A stretch of DNA of 5,107 bases, taken from NCBI GenBank assembly GCA_017650255.1, contig JAGCFG010000142.1:1-5107 (forward strand), written 5' to 3'. Each line of letters opens with the position of its first letter. Positions within the stretch are counted from its first letter, which is position 1. The notes under the pieces are model-generated. The model searched no databases and was not told the origin of the DNA. It saw nothing but the letters and a program-made list of their open reading frames with translations. Shown in pieces: positions 1 to 4,582 of the stretch. This stretch comes from Alphaproteobacteria bacterium (GTDB lineage: Bacteria > Pseudomonadota > Alphaproteobacteria > RF32 > CAG-239). A program made the position numbers and the translations under genes.

Positions 1-259
1 ACCCCAAAGAAGAAAACTCATAAATTGTAATCGGAGCATCTTTCTCGCCCAACACATACATAGAATCTACATTAAAAGAAGATGTATCAATATTTTTCGG
101 CTGTTCAGGCTCTGTTTTTGCCTCAGCTTCCTTAACCAAAACAAAACCACTTCCGTTCCACACAAAACCTTTTTGTGTCAAATAAAAAATATCGGCAGCA
201 CCAAAAACCAAAATAAAAGCCAATATTTTGCTAAACCAACCTATACTTTTTTCAAACAT
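1..259 (-). CDS. DsbA-family membrane-anchored thiol:disulfide oxidoreductase, N-terminal part (runs off left edge)
   Basis: Translating the minus strand from the ATG at 259 gives 86 uninterrupted codons up to the window edge. Residues 1-7 are short and charged, and residues 8-27 (WFSKILAFILVFGAADIFYL) form a hydrophobic segment, best read as an uncleaved membrane anchor. A Glu/Lys/Pro-rich linker (about 43-56) follows, and residues 69-86 (VLGEKDAPITIYEFSSLG) match the first beta strand of DsbA-type thioredoxin folds, which normally leads directly into CPHC. The next codon begins with T, compatible with Cys, but the active site lies outside the window. Family knowledge: such proteins form or rearrange disulfides in the periplasm. 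The start is supported by a GTGAG ribosome site just upstream. The gene begins 10 bp after the dciA stop, so the two are probably co-transcribed. I cannot tell an oxidase from an isomerase without the missing C-terminal part. Confidence 0.82.
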   Translation of the reverse strand, partial: MFEKSIGWFSKILAFILVFGAADIFYLTQKGFVWNGSGFVLVKEAEAKTEPEQPKNIDTSSFNVDSMYVLGEKDAPITIYEFSSLG

Positions 260-269
260 AGCATCTCAC

Positions 270-785
270 TTATTTATTACTACTAAAAACAGCTTTACCT
301 AATTTTGCAAGCTTTTCCTTAAGATTAACATTTGTAATACCCTCAGATAATTCATCAATATAATTTTGTTCCTCGGCGCTGACAAGATTTTTTTGCAGGT
401 GCGGTTGATTATTTTTTTCAAAACCACTCAAACAAAGCGCTCCGTCTTGTATAATCTTAATTTCAACAATTGCATTTCTGCCTAAATAGGCATTAATTTT
501 TTCCAACAACTTTTCCTTATTATGTTGCACTTCCAAAGCAAAAGCACCATTAGCAACCCTCAGTTTCAAAACCGCTTGAGATTTTTCCTTATCTTCATAG
601 TCAATTTTTTCCGGACAAGTATAAAAAGCCATCTGCTTTCCCACAATTTTTTCCCACGCAACCAACAAGTCGGCCAAAAGCATACCTTTTTTTCCGACAA
701 GTTTGCGCGCCAAAGGCAATATACTCATCGCCAGGCTTCTCATTTCCCTCTGTCTTTCGGGTATTTTTATATCTTCATCTGTCAT
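270..785 (-). CDS. dciA: DUF721 / DciA-like protein
   Basis: This 171-residue protein has the DUF721 (DciA) signature. The N-terminal helix (about 10-30) is followed by the conserved stretch LLADLLVAWEKIVGKQMA (about 36-53), a TCPEKI motif, and a block giving LKLRVANGAFALEVQHNKEK and then a Gly-Arg-Asn turn and EIKIIQ (about 73-112). This corresponds to the KH-like DUF721 core with its typical Trp-x-x-Ile-Val-Gly. Family knowledge: DciA proteins are the ancestral bacterial partners of the replicative helicase DnaB and help load it at the origin; they act in the cytoplasm. Residues 113-171 are a lineage-variable tail, predicted helical and rich in Lys, Glu and Asn. The ATG at 785 is chosen because a promoter-like pair lies just upstream (808-836); no strong Shine-Dalgarno is visible. 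The gene heads a two-gene unit with the DsbA-family gene and is divergent from the outer-membrane protein gene. The family call is firm; the helicase-loading role in this organism is inferred. Confidence 0.87.
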   Translation of the reverse strand: MTDEDIKIPERQREMRSLAMSILPLARKLVGKKGMLLADLLVAWEKIVGKQMAFYTCPEKIDYEDKEKSQAVLKLRVANGAFALEVQHNKEKLLEKINAYLGRNAIVEIKIIQDGALCLSGFEKNNQPHLQKNLVSAEEQNYIDELSEGITNVNLKEKLAKLGKAVFSSNK

Positions 786-807
786 AACAGCCCAATTTAT
801 CGCACAT

Positions 808-836
808 CTGATAAAAAATTACAATATTTTTGTAAA
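808..836 (-). promoter_or_regulatory. Probable promoter of the dciA-dsbA-like unit
   Basis: On the minus strand a TTTACA -35 element (831-836, five of six consensus bases) is separated by 17 bp from a TATCAG -10 element (808-813, four of six). Transcription would start near 801, giving a leader of about 16 nt before the ATG at 785. The -35 and the spacer are covered by a perfect inverted repeat (819-835), a position suited to a repressor. Confidence 0.4.
819..835. promoter_or_regulatory. Operator-like dyad TTACAA-N5-TTGTAA
   Basis: A perfect 6-bp inverted repeat, TTACAA (819-824) and TTGTAA (830-835), has a 5-bp spacer and so forms a 17-bp dyad. It lies in the 138-bp divergent region, overlaps the proposed -35 of dciA and sits just upstream of the possible outer-membrane protein gene promoter. 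Size and placement are typical of a dimeric regulator site, but the region is AT-rich, so chance is possible. The binding protein is not identifiable here. Confidence 0.3.
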
Positions 837-842
837 AAAAAC

Positions 843-869
843 TTGATTATTTGCCAAAAATAGTGTAAT
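843..869 (+). promoter_or_regulatory. Possible promoter of the outer-membrane protein gene
   Basis: TTGATT (843-848) and TGTAAT (864-869, five of six -10 bases) are the best pair upstream of the plus-strand gene, but the 15-bp spacer is short. An alternative is TTGCCA (851-856) with TATCTT (877-882), whose 20-bp spacer is too long. A promoter must lie in this intergenic region because the gene upstream is divergent; the exact elements are uncertain. Confidence 0.3.
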
Positions 870-912
870 TTGTCCCTATCTTAAGTTTTTTGTCCAACTT
901 TTTTATTCAAAT

Positions 913-918
913 GAGGAG
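913..918 (+). promoter_or_regulatory. Strong Shine-Dalgarno site of the outer-membrane protein gene
   Basis: GAGGAG ends 5 nt before the ATG at 924. It is the best ribosome-binding site in the window and fixes the start codon; it fits a highly expressed envelope protein. Confidence 0.8.
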
Positions 919-923
919 ATCTA

Positions 924-1541
924 ATGTTGAAAAAATTTATGATTTACACTTCTTTGCTGGTTGCAAGTGTATTATATGCATCAACCGCAAACGCCGGATG
1001 CAACGGTTTATACTTGGGCGTTCGCGGCGGTGTTTCCAAACCAACCATTGACGACAACAGTGCCGGCAGCAACCGTTTTGACACCGGTGGAAAAGACCTT
1101 ATGTTGAGTGGTGCTTTGGGATATCGTTACAACTACTTCCGCGCTGAGGTAGAATATATCTGGCGTGACACCAACGAAAAAAAGACAAAACCGGTTTATG
1201 AACCCATTTTCGACAGATATGTCGGCGGCTCAAAAGGAGAATTGGATTACACTTCTTATATGTTCAATGTTTATTTGGACTTGTTGCCATACTCATGGTT
1301 CACCCCATACATCAGTGCCGGTATCGGTATGACAACTCTTGAATATACCTTTACCTACGACGATGGAACCGACGACTATGACGAAGACAACTTCACATGG
1401 TCTGTTGGCGGCGGTATCTCTGCCAAAATGACCAACAGATTCAATATTGATGTTGGCTATCGTTACTTTGACTTTGGCAAACTTGATGGCGCCCAACTTC
1501 ACAACCACGAAGTATACGGCGGCCTCCGCTACATTTTGTAG
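924..1541 (+). CDS. Small outer-membrane beta-barrel protein (OmpA-barrel / Omp25-like type)
   Basis: The 205-residue product begins with a classical Sec signal peptide: charged LKK, a hydrophobic core, and ANA/G cleavage after residue 24. The mature part (about 181 residues) alternates polar and aromatic or small residues in eight segments, as in 8-strand barrels: about 28-38 (GLYLGVRGGVS), 59-69, 72-82, 111-120, 126-143, 157-169, 173-185 and 193-205. Turns have short polar linkers, and the longest outer loops are about 40-57, 83-108 and 144-156. The loop at 146-155 is strikingly acidic (DDGTDDYDED). The last residue is Leu rather than the usual Phe or Trp, after GGLRY. The fold and Gly-aromatic patterning match the outer-membrane beta-barrel domain family (OMP_b-brl) common in alphaproteobacteria; no peptidoglycan-binding domain follows. 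The gene is monocistronic, with a strong ribosome site and its own terminator. Substrate or host-interaction role is unknown. Confidence 0.85.
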   Translation: MLKKFMIYTSLLVASVLYASTANAGCNGLYLGVRGGVSKPTIDDNSAGSNRFDTGGKDLMLSGALGYRYNYFRAEVEYIWRDTNEKKTKPVYEPIFDRYVGGSKGELDYTSYMFNVYLDLLPYSWFTPYISAGIGMTTLEYTFTYDDGTDDYDEDNFTWSVGGGISAKMTNRFNIDVGYRYFDFGKLDGAQLHNHEVYGGLRYIL

Positions 1542-1550
1542 TTTTTCTCA

Positions 1551-1592
1551 GCAATTGCTTTCTCCCTATCTCCTAATATAACAAGCAATTGC
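1551..1592 (+). repeat. 10-bp inverted repeat in the 3' untranslated region of the outer-membrane protein mRNA
   Basis: GCAATTGCTT (1551-1560) and AAGCAATTGC (1583-1592) are perfect reverse complements with a 22-nt pyrimidine-rich loop. The core GCAATTGC is itself palindromic, so it also reads as a direct repeat. It starts 9 nt after the stop codon and ends 8 nt before the terminator stem. There is no T-run, so it is not itself a terminator; it may stabilise the mRNA 3' end or be a protein site. Confidence 0.5.
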
Positions 1593-1600
1593 ACAACTGA

Positions 1601-1635
1601 AAATGACACCAACTCCCTTTGGTGTCATTTTTTTT
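1601..1635 (+). terminator. Rho-independent terminator of the outer-membrane protein gene
   Basis: A perfect 12-bp stem (1601-1612 with 1619-1630) carries a 6-nt loop (CTCCCT) and is followed by a run of T to 1635. It ends the plus-strand transcript 60 nt after the stop codon. Confidence 0.92.
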
Positions 1636-1649
1636 ATCAAATAAGCAAC

Positions 1650-1685
1650 AAAAAAACGCTTGAGGATATAACCTTAAGCGTTTTT
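1650..1685 (-). terminator. Terminator of the eight-cysteine protein gene, bidirectional in form
   Basis: The arms 1652-1665 and 1672-1685 form a 14-bp stem with a 6-nt loop and one imperfect pair (G1662/T1675: a G-U wobble in plus-strand RNA, a mismatch in minus-strand RNA). Seven A residues at 1650-1656 supply the U-run for the leftward transcript, and T1681-1685 for the rightward one. It lies 16 bp after the minus-strand stop at 1702, facing the outer-membrane protein terminator, so read-through is blocked from both sides. Confidence 0.85.
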
Positions 1686-1701
1686 CATTTTTGATGATTT
1701 G

Positions 1702-2172
1702 TCAAATCTCATACCCTCTGGCACGCAGTGTGTCCACCGCCAACCTCCCGAAAAAGCGACAAATTACGGCATGTTTTTGATTAAGTTCACCGCCGCATCC
1801 TTCGTCCCAAGCGCAATCTATACGGAGATTCCATAGGGCAAACAAGTCCAAGGGAACAGTTTTGGCATCAGTCAGATTATCCAAATGGTATAGCATGCTG
1901 TCAATGTACAGATGAAGGGCTCCTTCTTCGTTTGTCGTTGGCTCTTTTTCCAGAACTTTTCTGCATACATCTGTTTGTGTCAGAGCCTTATGCAGTCCCT
2001 CAAAACACATACTTTCATAGTGGCGGCGCCACAACAGGCACGATTCTTGGATAGGACAGGTCTTGCATTTGTTTCCGCCGACATTATACAAATTCGGCTC
2101 CAATTTTGGTTCTGCAACAAGTTCAAAACCAACATCAAACGGTGTTAATACTTTTTCCATAATGTTAGGCAC
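1702..2172 (-). CDS. Uncharacterised eight-cysteine protein, probable metal or Fe-S binder
   Basis: I do not recognise this 156-residue protein. It has no signal peptide or membrane segment. Eight cysteines fall in two groups: C36-x2-C39-x5-C45-x10-C56 plus C70, and C120-x5-C126-x11-C138. The first group (KCKTCPIQESC) resembles zinc- or iron-sulfur-binding knuckles such as those of SPASM-type domains, but no radical-SAM core is present. Between the groups lies a helical, acidic stretch (about 73-118), and His51, His61, His87, His96 and His134 could add ligands. The most upstream start is GTG at 2172 (an in-frame TAA precedes it); an ATG at 2160 four codons later is an alternative, and neither has a good Shine-Dalgarno. 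It is a single-gene unit with its own promoter-like region and terminator. An intact frame ending at a terminator argues for a real gene. Metal binding is inferred from Cys spacing only. Confidence 0.72.
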   Translation of the reverse strand: MPNIMEKVLTPFDVGFELVAEPKLEPNLYNVGGNKCKTCPIQESCLLWRRHYESMCFEGLHKALTQTDVCRKVLEKEPTTNEEGALHLYIDSMLYHLDNLTDAKTVPLDLFALWNLRIDCAWDEGCGGELNQKHAVICRFFGRLAVDTLRARGYEI

Positions 2173-2205
2173 GGGCTTTTACCGTTGCAAGCTTTCTTTT
2201 GGTTT

Positions 2206-2247
2206 ATAATATCATTCATAATTTAATTATCTAGACTAATTCTAGAC
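2206..2247 (-). promoter_or_regulatory. Probable regulated promoter of the eight-cysteine protein gene
   Basis: On the minus strand, TGATATTAT gives an extended -10 (TATTAT at 2206-2211, with TG one base upstream). No consensus -35 is present. Instead two direct copies of TCTAGAC (2230-2236 and 2241-2247) lie 11 bp apart; the second half-site also makes a CTAGA-N5-TCTAG dyad at 2231-2245. Transcription would start near 2199, leaving about 27 nt before the GTG. A weak -35 next to a repeat suggests a protein-controlled promoter. Confidence 0.4.
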
Positions 2248-2267
2248 GAATTTTCTTAAAAAGCAAT

Positions 2268-2302
2268 AAAAAATCCGCTTCAAGACTATTGCCTCAAGCG
2301 GA
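2268..2302 (-). terminator. Terminator of the 140-residue orphan gene
   Basis: Read on the minus strand, TCCGCTT-GAGGC, an AATA loop, then GTCTT, one bulged G and AAGCGGA form a stem of about 12 pairs that includes two G-U pairs. Six T follow (2273-2268 on the plus strand read as A). It begins 15 nt after the stop at 2318. The G-U pairs work only in minus-strand RNA, so the direction is leftward even though T2304-2310 lies on the other side. Confidence 0.85.
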
Positions 2303-2317
2303 GTTTTTTTGCTGGAA

Positions 2318-2740
2318 TTAGTTGCGTTTGCGAGACTTTTTGTATTCCGTGTCGAAAAGCAGGAGCATATTGCACGGCAACTCTCCACCGGAAGCAGGGC
2401 TATTTTTGGGCGTGAACTCTACGGAATTGATGTGTTTGTAGGCAGCCAAGAGAGCTGTTTCCTCGTCGGAAAACTCGTCATAATAAATTCCCTGTCCACC
2501 AAGCTCTTGGTCGCTGAAACTCATCAGGGTGAGGTCTTCGCCGAGCTCATCTGGCTCGATAAAGTGCAATTTGGCACTGAAAGTTTCCGCTTTGTGCGGA
2601 AAAAGCCCTTTATTTTTGTTAACTTTGATATAAAAATGTGTGTTCACAAAGTGGTAGAGCTCGTCGATTTTGCTCACTTCAACTTTTAACAATTCAGCAA
2701 AACGTCTCTTTGCCGCTTCAATGAAAAATTTGTTGTACAT
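2318..2740 (-). CDS. Uncharacterised 140-residue cytoplasmic protein
   Basis: I do not recognise this family. From the ATG at 2740 the product has 140 residues, no signal peptide and no membrane segment. Residues 1-30 look like an amphipathic helix with basic and hydrophobic faces (FFIEAAKRRFAELLKVEV), 31-60 alternate as beta strands (THFYIKVNK, SAKLHFIEP), the middle is acidic (about 60-95), and the tail is basic (KKSRKRN). There is one Cys. The open frame continues upstream to a TTG at 2854, but that codon sits inside the rplS terminator hairpin and upstream of a near-consensus promoter (2795-2823), so 2740 is the better start. No Shine-Dalgarno is visible; a 13-codon leader frame ends 2 nt before this ATG. 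The gene is monocistronic between two terminators. An intact frame with matched promoter and terminator supports a real gene; its function is unknown. Confidence 0.7.
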   Translation of the reverse strand: MYNKFFIEAAKRRFAELLKVEVSKIDELYHFVNTHFYIKVNKNKGLFPHKAETFSAKLHFIEPDELGEDLTLMSFSDQELGGQGIYYDEFSDEETALLAAYKHINSVEFTPKNSPASGGELPCNMLLLFDTEYKKSRKRN

Positions 2741-2794
2741 AGCTAATAATTTTTGGTTTGTATAATTGGGATTAAATAATTCATTCTTGCAGGC

Positions 2795-2823
2795 AATATA
2801 ACAATGGTTACAAATTTTGTCAA
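2795..2823 (-). promoter_or_regulatory. Near-consensus sigma70-type promoter of the 140-residue orphan gene
   Basis: On the minus strand a perfect TTGACA (2818-2823), exactly 17 bp of spacer and TATATT (2795-2800, five of six) preceded by TG at the extended -10 position. The predicted transcript starts near 2788, about 48 nt before the ATG at 2740. It begins immediately after the rplS terminator, so this gene is transcribed independently of the ribosomal operon. Confidence 0.82.
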
Positions 2824-2838
2824 TATTTTCCCATCCAC

Positions 2839-2870
2839 AAAAAAAACGCCTCAAACGAGGCGCTTTTTTT
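2839..2870 (-). terminator. Terminator of the rpsP-rimM-trmD-rplS operon
   Basis: CGCCTC (2847-2852) pairs with GAGGCG (2857-2862) around a 4-nt loop. Eight A at 2839-2846 give the leftward U-run, and T2864-2870 make the form symmetric. It begins 34 nt after the rplS stop at 2897. Confidence 0.9.
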
Positions 2871-2896
2871 CAGCTCAAATAACCAAGATTCAAAAA

Positions 2897-3283
2897 TTAT
2901 TCGGCATCTTTGCTTTTTGCGGTTGCGGACAAATCGTCGGCAATACGAGCCGAACGACCGCGCAAAGCACGCAAGAAATACAATTTTGCACGGCGAACTT
3001 TACCGATACGAGAAACTTCAATCTTGGCAATATTCGGAGAATACAGCGGGAAAACACGCTCAACTCCCTCACCGAAAGAAATTTTGCGAACTGTAAAGGA
3101 AGAATTCAAACCGTCATTTTTTCTGGCAATGCAAACGCCTTCATATACTTGGATACGTTCTCTGTCGCCTTCTTTAACTTTGGTATGAACTCTCAAAGTA
3201 TCGCCTGCCTTAAACTCCGGAAAGCTTTTGCCCTCGCTTAATTTGGCAATTTGCTCTTTTTCAACTTGTTCTATAATGTTCAT
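2897..3283 (-). CDS. rplS: 50S ribosomal protein L19
   Basis: The 128-residue product is L19: [11 protein letters not shown] start, the [20 protein letters not shown] block (about 24-43), [40 protein letters not shown] and then [28 protein letters not shown] (about 87-114) are all family hallmarks. L19 lies at the 30S-50S interface and contributes to an intersubunit bridge. The core matches the usual length of about 115 residues, with a short Ala/Lys/Asp tail beyond it. An AAAAGG ribosome site (3292-3297) lies 8 nt before the ATG. It is the last gene of the operon, 40 nt after trmD, and is followed by a terminator. Nothing is unusual. Confidence 0.98.
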   Translation of the reverse strand: MNIIEQVEKEQIAKLSEGKSFPEFKAGDTLRVHTKVKEGDRERIQVYEGVCIARKNDGLNSSFTVRKISFGEGVERVFPLYSPNIAKIEVSRIGKVRRAKLYFLRALRGRSARIADDLSATAKSKDAE

Positions 3284-3323
3284 AATCGTTACCTTTTCTT
3301 AAATTATTTGTTACTTTTTATGC

Positions 3324-4016
3324 TTAAACCTTTTTTGAGTCAAGATATTTTTTCCATAAATCGGGTCTGCGGTCTTGGGTGGTCTTGATCGACTGTTCCA
3401 AACGCCAATCGGCAATTTTTTTGTGGTGCCCGCTCAAAAGAACCTCCGGCACAACGCGTCCCTGCCACTCGGTCGGGCGAGTATATTGAGGATATTCCAA
3501 AAGATTATTCTCAAAACTCTCGTCAACGGTTGACTCTTCGTTGCCCAAAACATTCGGCAAAAGCCTAATGACAGCGTCCAGCAAAACCTGTGCAGCCTGC
3601 TCGCCGCCGGTCAAAACATAGTCACCGATACTGACTTCTTCTATGTCATAGGCCTCCAACACGCGCTCATCAATCCCCTCAAAACGGCCGCAAACAATAT
3701 AAAGCTGTTCTTCTTTGGCATATTGTCTGACCATATCTTGGGTGAGAGGCTTGCCCTTTGGGCTCATGGCAATAATTTTGCCTTTTGAATAGTTGGCGCT
3801 GATGGCACTACCCAAAATATCAGCTCGCATAACCATTCCGGCCCCGCCTCCGCATGGTGTATCATCTACAGAACCATGTTTGTCGGTGGCATAGTCGCGA
3901 ATGTTTATAGCCTCTATCGACCACAAACCGTCTTCCAATGCTTTGCCGGTCAGCGAATATCCCAAAAAACCTGGAAAAAGCTCAGGAAAAATGGTGAAAA
4001 CTGTCGCCTTAAACAT
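3324..4016 (-). CDS. trmD: tRNA (guanine-37-N1) methyltransferase
   Basis: TrmD makes m1G37 next to the anticodon of tRNAs reading CNN and some other codons, using S-adenosylmethionine, and so prevents +1 frameshifting. From the ATG at 4016 the product is 230 residues, a little under the family's usual 240-260. Visible motifs: ATVFTIFPELFPGFLGYSLTGKAL at the N-terminus, RDYATDKHGSVDDTPCGGGAGMVM (about 40-63), the trefoil-knot SAM site with YIVCGRFEGIDERV and SIGDYVLTGGE (about 105-137), then LPNVLGNEES and YTRPTEWQGRVVPEVLLSGHH in the C-terminal domain. The frame is open back to 4064, but the extra residues are not TrmD-like. The ATG at 4016 has AGAGGA at good distance, whereas the ATG at 4025 overlaps that site. 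It overlaps the rimM end by 8 bp, implying translational coupling. Confidence 0.97.
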   Translation of the reverse strand: MFKATVFTIFPELFPGFLGYSLTGKALEDGLWSIEAINIRDYATDKHGSVDDTPCGGGAGMVMRADILGSAISANYSKGKIIAMSPKGKPLTQDMVRQYAKEEQLYIVCGRFEGIDERVLEAYDIEEVSIGDYVLTGGEQAAQVLLDAVIRLLPNVLGNEESTVDESFENNLLEYPQYTRPTEWQGRVVPEVLLSGHHKKIADWRLEQSIKTTQDRRPDLWKKYLDSKKV

Positions 4017-4554
4017 TGTTTTCATCCTCTTCATCATCCGGCTCGAACTGCATGGAGACAGCATTTACAATAATATAACCTTCTTCAATATTAATCGTCG
4101 GGACATAAGCGTGATTAAAAGGTATCATTTCTAATTTGCCGGTAGAATTTAGTTTTATCTCCAAAATATCTCCGGCACCAAAGTTATATATACCTGCGAC
4201 CTCACCGACAACTTCGTTCGAGCCTGAAGCTTTTACCTTAAGATGAATAAGGTCAGCTTGATAGAACTCATCACTATCATTGGTCGGAGGCAAAACGGAA
4301 CGCTCAACAAAAAGCTGGGTTCCGATTAAGGTTTGTGCAAGATTGCGGTCATCAACACCCTCAACCTTTACACGCAACAAATCTTTGGAATGTCCGACAA
4401 CTTTTATATGCAGAGTCTTGCCGTTTTGATCTGTCAGTGCTCCATAACTGCCAATATCACGATCACACGCGGTAAAGCTTTTAACTTTTACTTCACCTTT
4501 AATGCCGTGAACCCCGACAATCGCACCCAAACAAATCAAATTTTCACTCTGCAT
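4009..4554 (-). CDS. rimM: Ribosome maturation factor RimM
   Basis: RimM binds ribosomal protein S19 and assists assembly of the 30S head. The 181-residue product has the N-terminal RimM domain (about 6-90), opening with LGAIVGVHGIKGEVKVKSF and including VEGVDDRNLAQTLIGTQLFV. The linker LPPTNDSDEFYQADLIHLKV leads to a PRC-barrel domain (about 97-170) with GEVAGIYNFGAGDILEI, EMIPFNHAYVP and a terminal beta strand EGYIIVN. Length and order are typical. The C-terminus is an acidic tail (FEPDDEEDENNV) whose Glu-Asp codons also form the trmD ribosome site. The start at 4554 is 28 nt after the rpsP stop, with only a weak GAGA upstream, so coupling to rpsP translation is plausible. Operon position is the standard one, between rpsP and trmD. 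Confidence 0.96.
   Translation of the reverse strand: MQSENLICLGAIVGVHGIKGEVKVKSFTACDRDIGSYGALTDQNGKTLHIKVVGHSKDLLRVKVEGVDDRNLAQTLIGTQLFVERSVLPPTNDSDEFYQADLIHLKVKASGSNEVVGEVAGIYNFGAGDILEIKLNSTGKLEMIPFNHAYVPTINIEEGYIIVNAVSMQFEPDDEEDENNV
4025..4030 (-). promoter_or_regulatory. Shine-Dalgarno site of trmD within the rimM coding end
   Basis: AGAGGA on the minus strand ends 8 nt before the ATG at 4016 and lies inside the Glu-Asp codons of the RimM tail. It decides in favour of the 4016 start over the in-frame ATG at 4025, which would have no spacing. Confidence 0.7.
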
Positions 4555-4582
4555 CGGTCTTGTCTCAAAAAATTATTAAACA

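Noticed and set aside
522..863. Plus-strand open frame across dciA
   Set aside because: The product is a low-complexity mixture of Phe, Ser and Gln without family resemblance and lies opposite a recognised DUF721 gene.
990..1001. Lipoprotein-type cleavage before Cys26 of the outer-membrane protein
   Set aside because: The residues before the Cys are A-N-A-G; Asn at -3 does not fit a lipobox, while ANA/G is a textbook signal peptidase I site.
2145..2219. 24-codon frame from an ATG at 2219 overlapping the start of the eight-cysteine gene
   Set aside because: Its start lies upstream of the likely transcript start near 2199, it has no ribosome site and overlaps the better-supported frame.
2309..2689. 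Long plus-strand open frame opposite the 140-residue gene
   Set aside because: It has no ribosome site and mirrors the minus-strand gene, which has a matched promoter and terminator. Other plus-strand frames opposite rplS, trmD, rimM and rpsP were dismissed for the same reason.
2741..2854. N-terminal extension of the 140-residue gene to a TTG at 2854 (178 residues)
   Set aside because: The TTG lies within the rplS terminator hairpin and upstream of the strong promoter at 2795-2823, so the transcript would not include it.
4017..4064. Longer TrmD start with 16 extra residues
   Set aside because: The extra residues do not match TrmD N-termini and lie over the rimM coding end; the 4016 start has a well-placed ribosome site.
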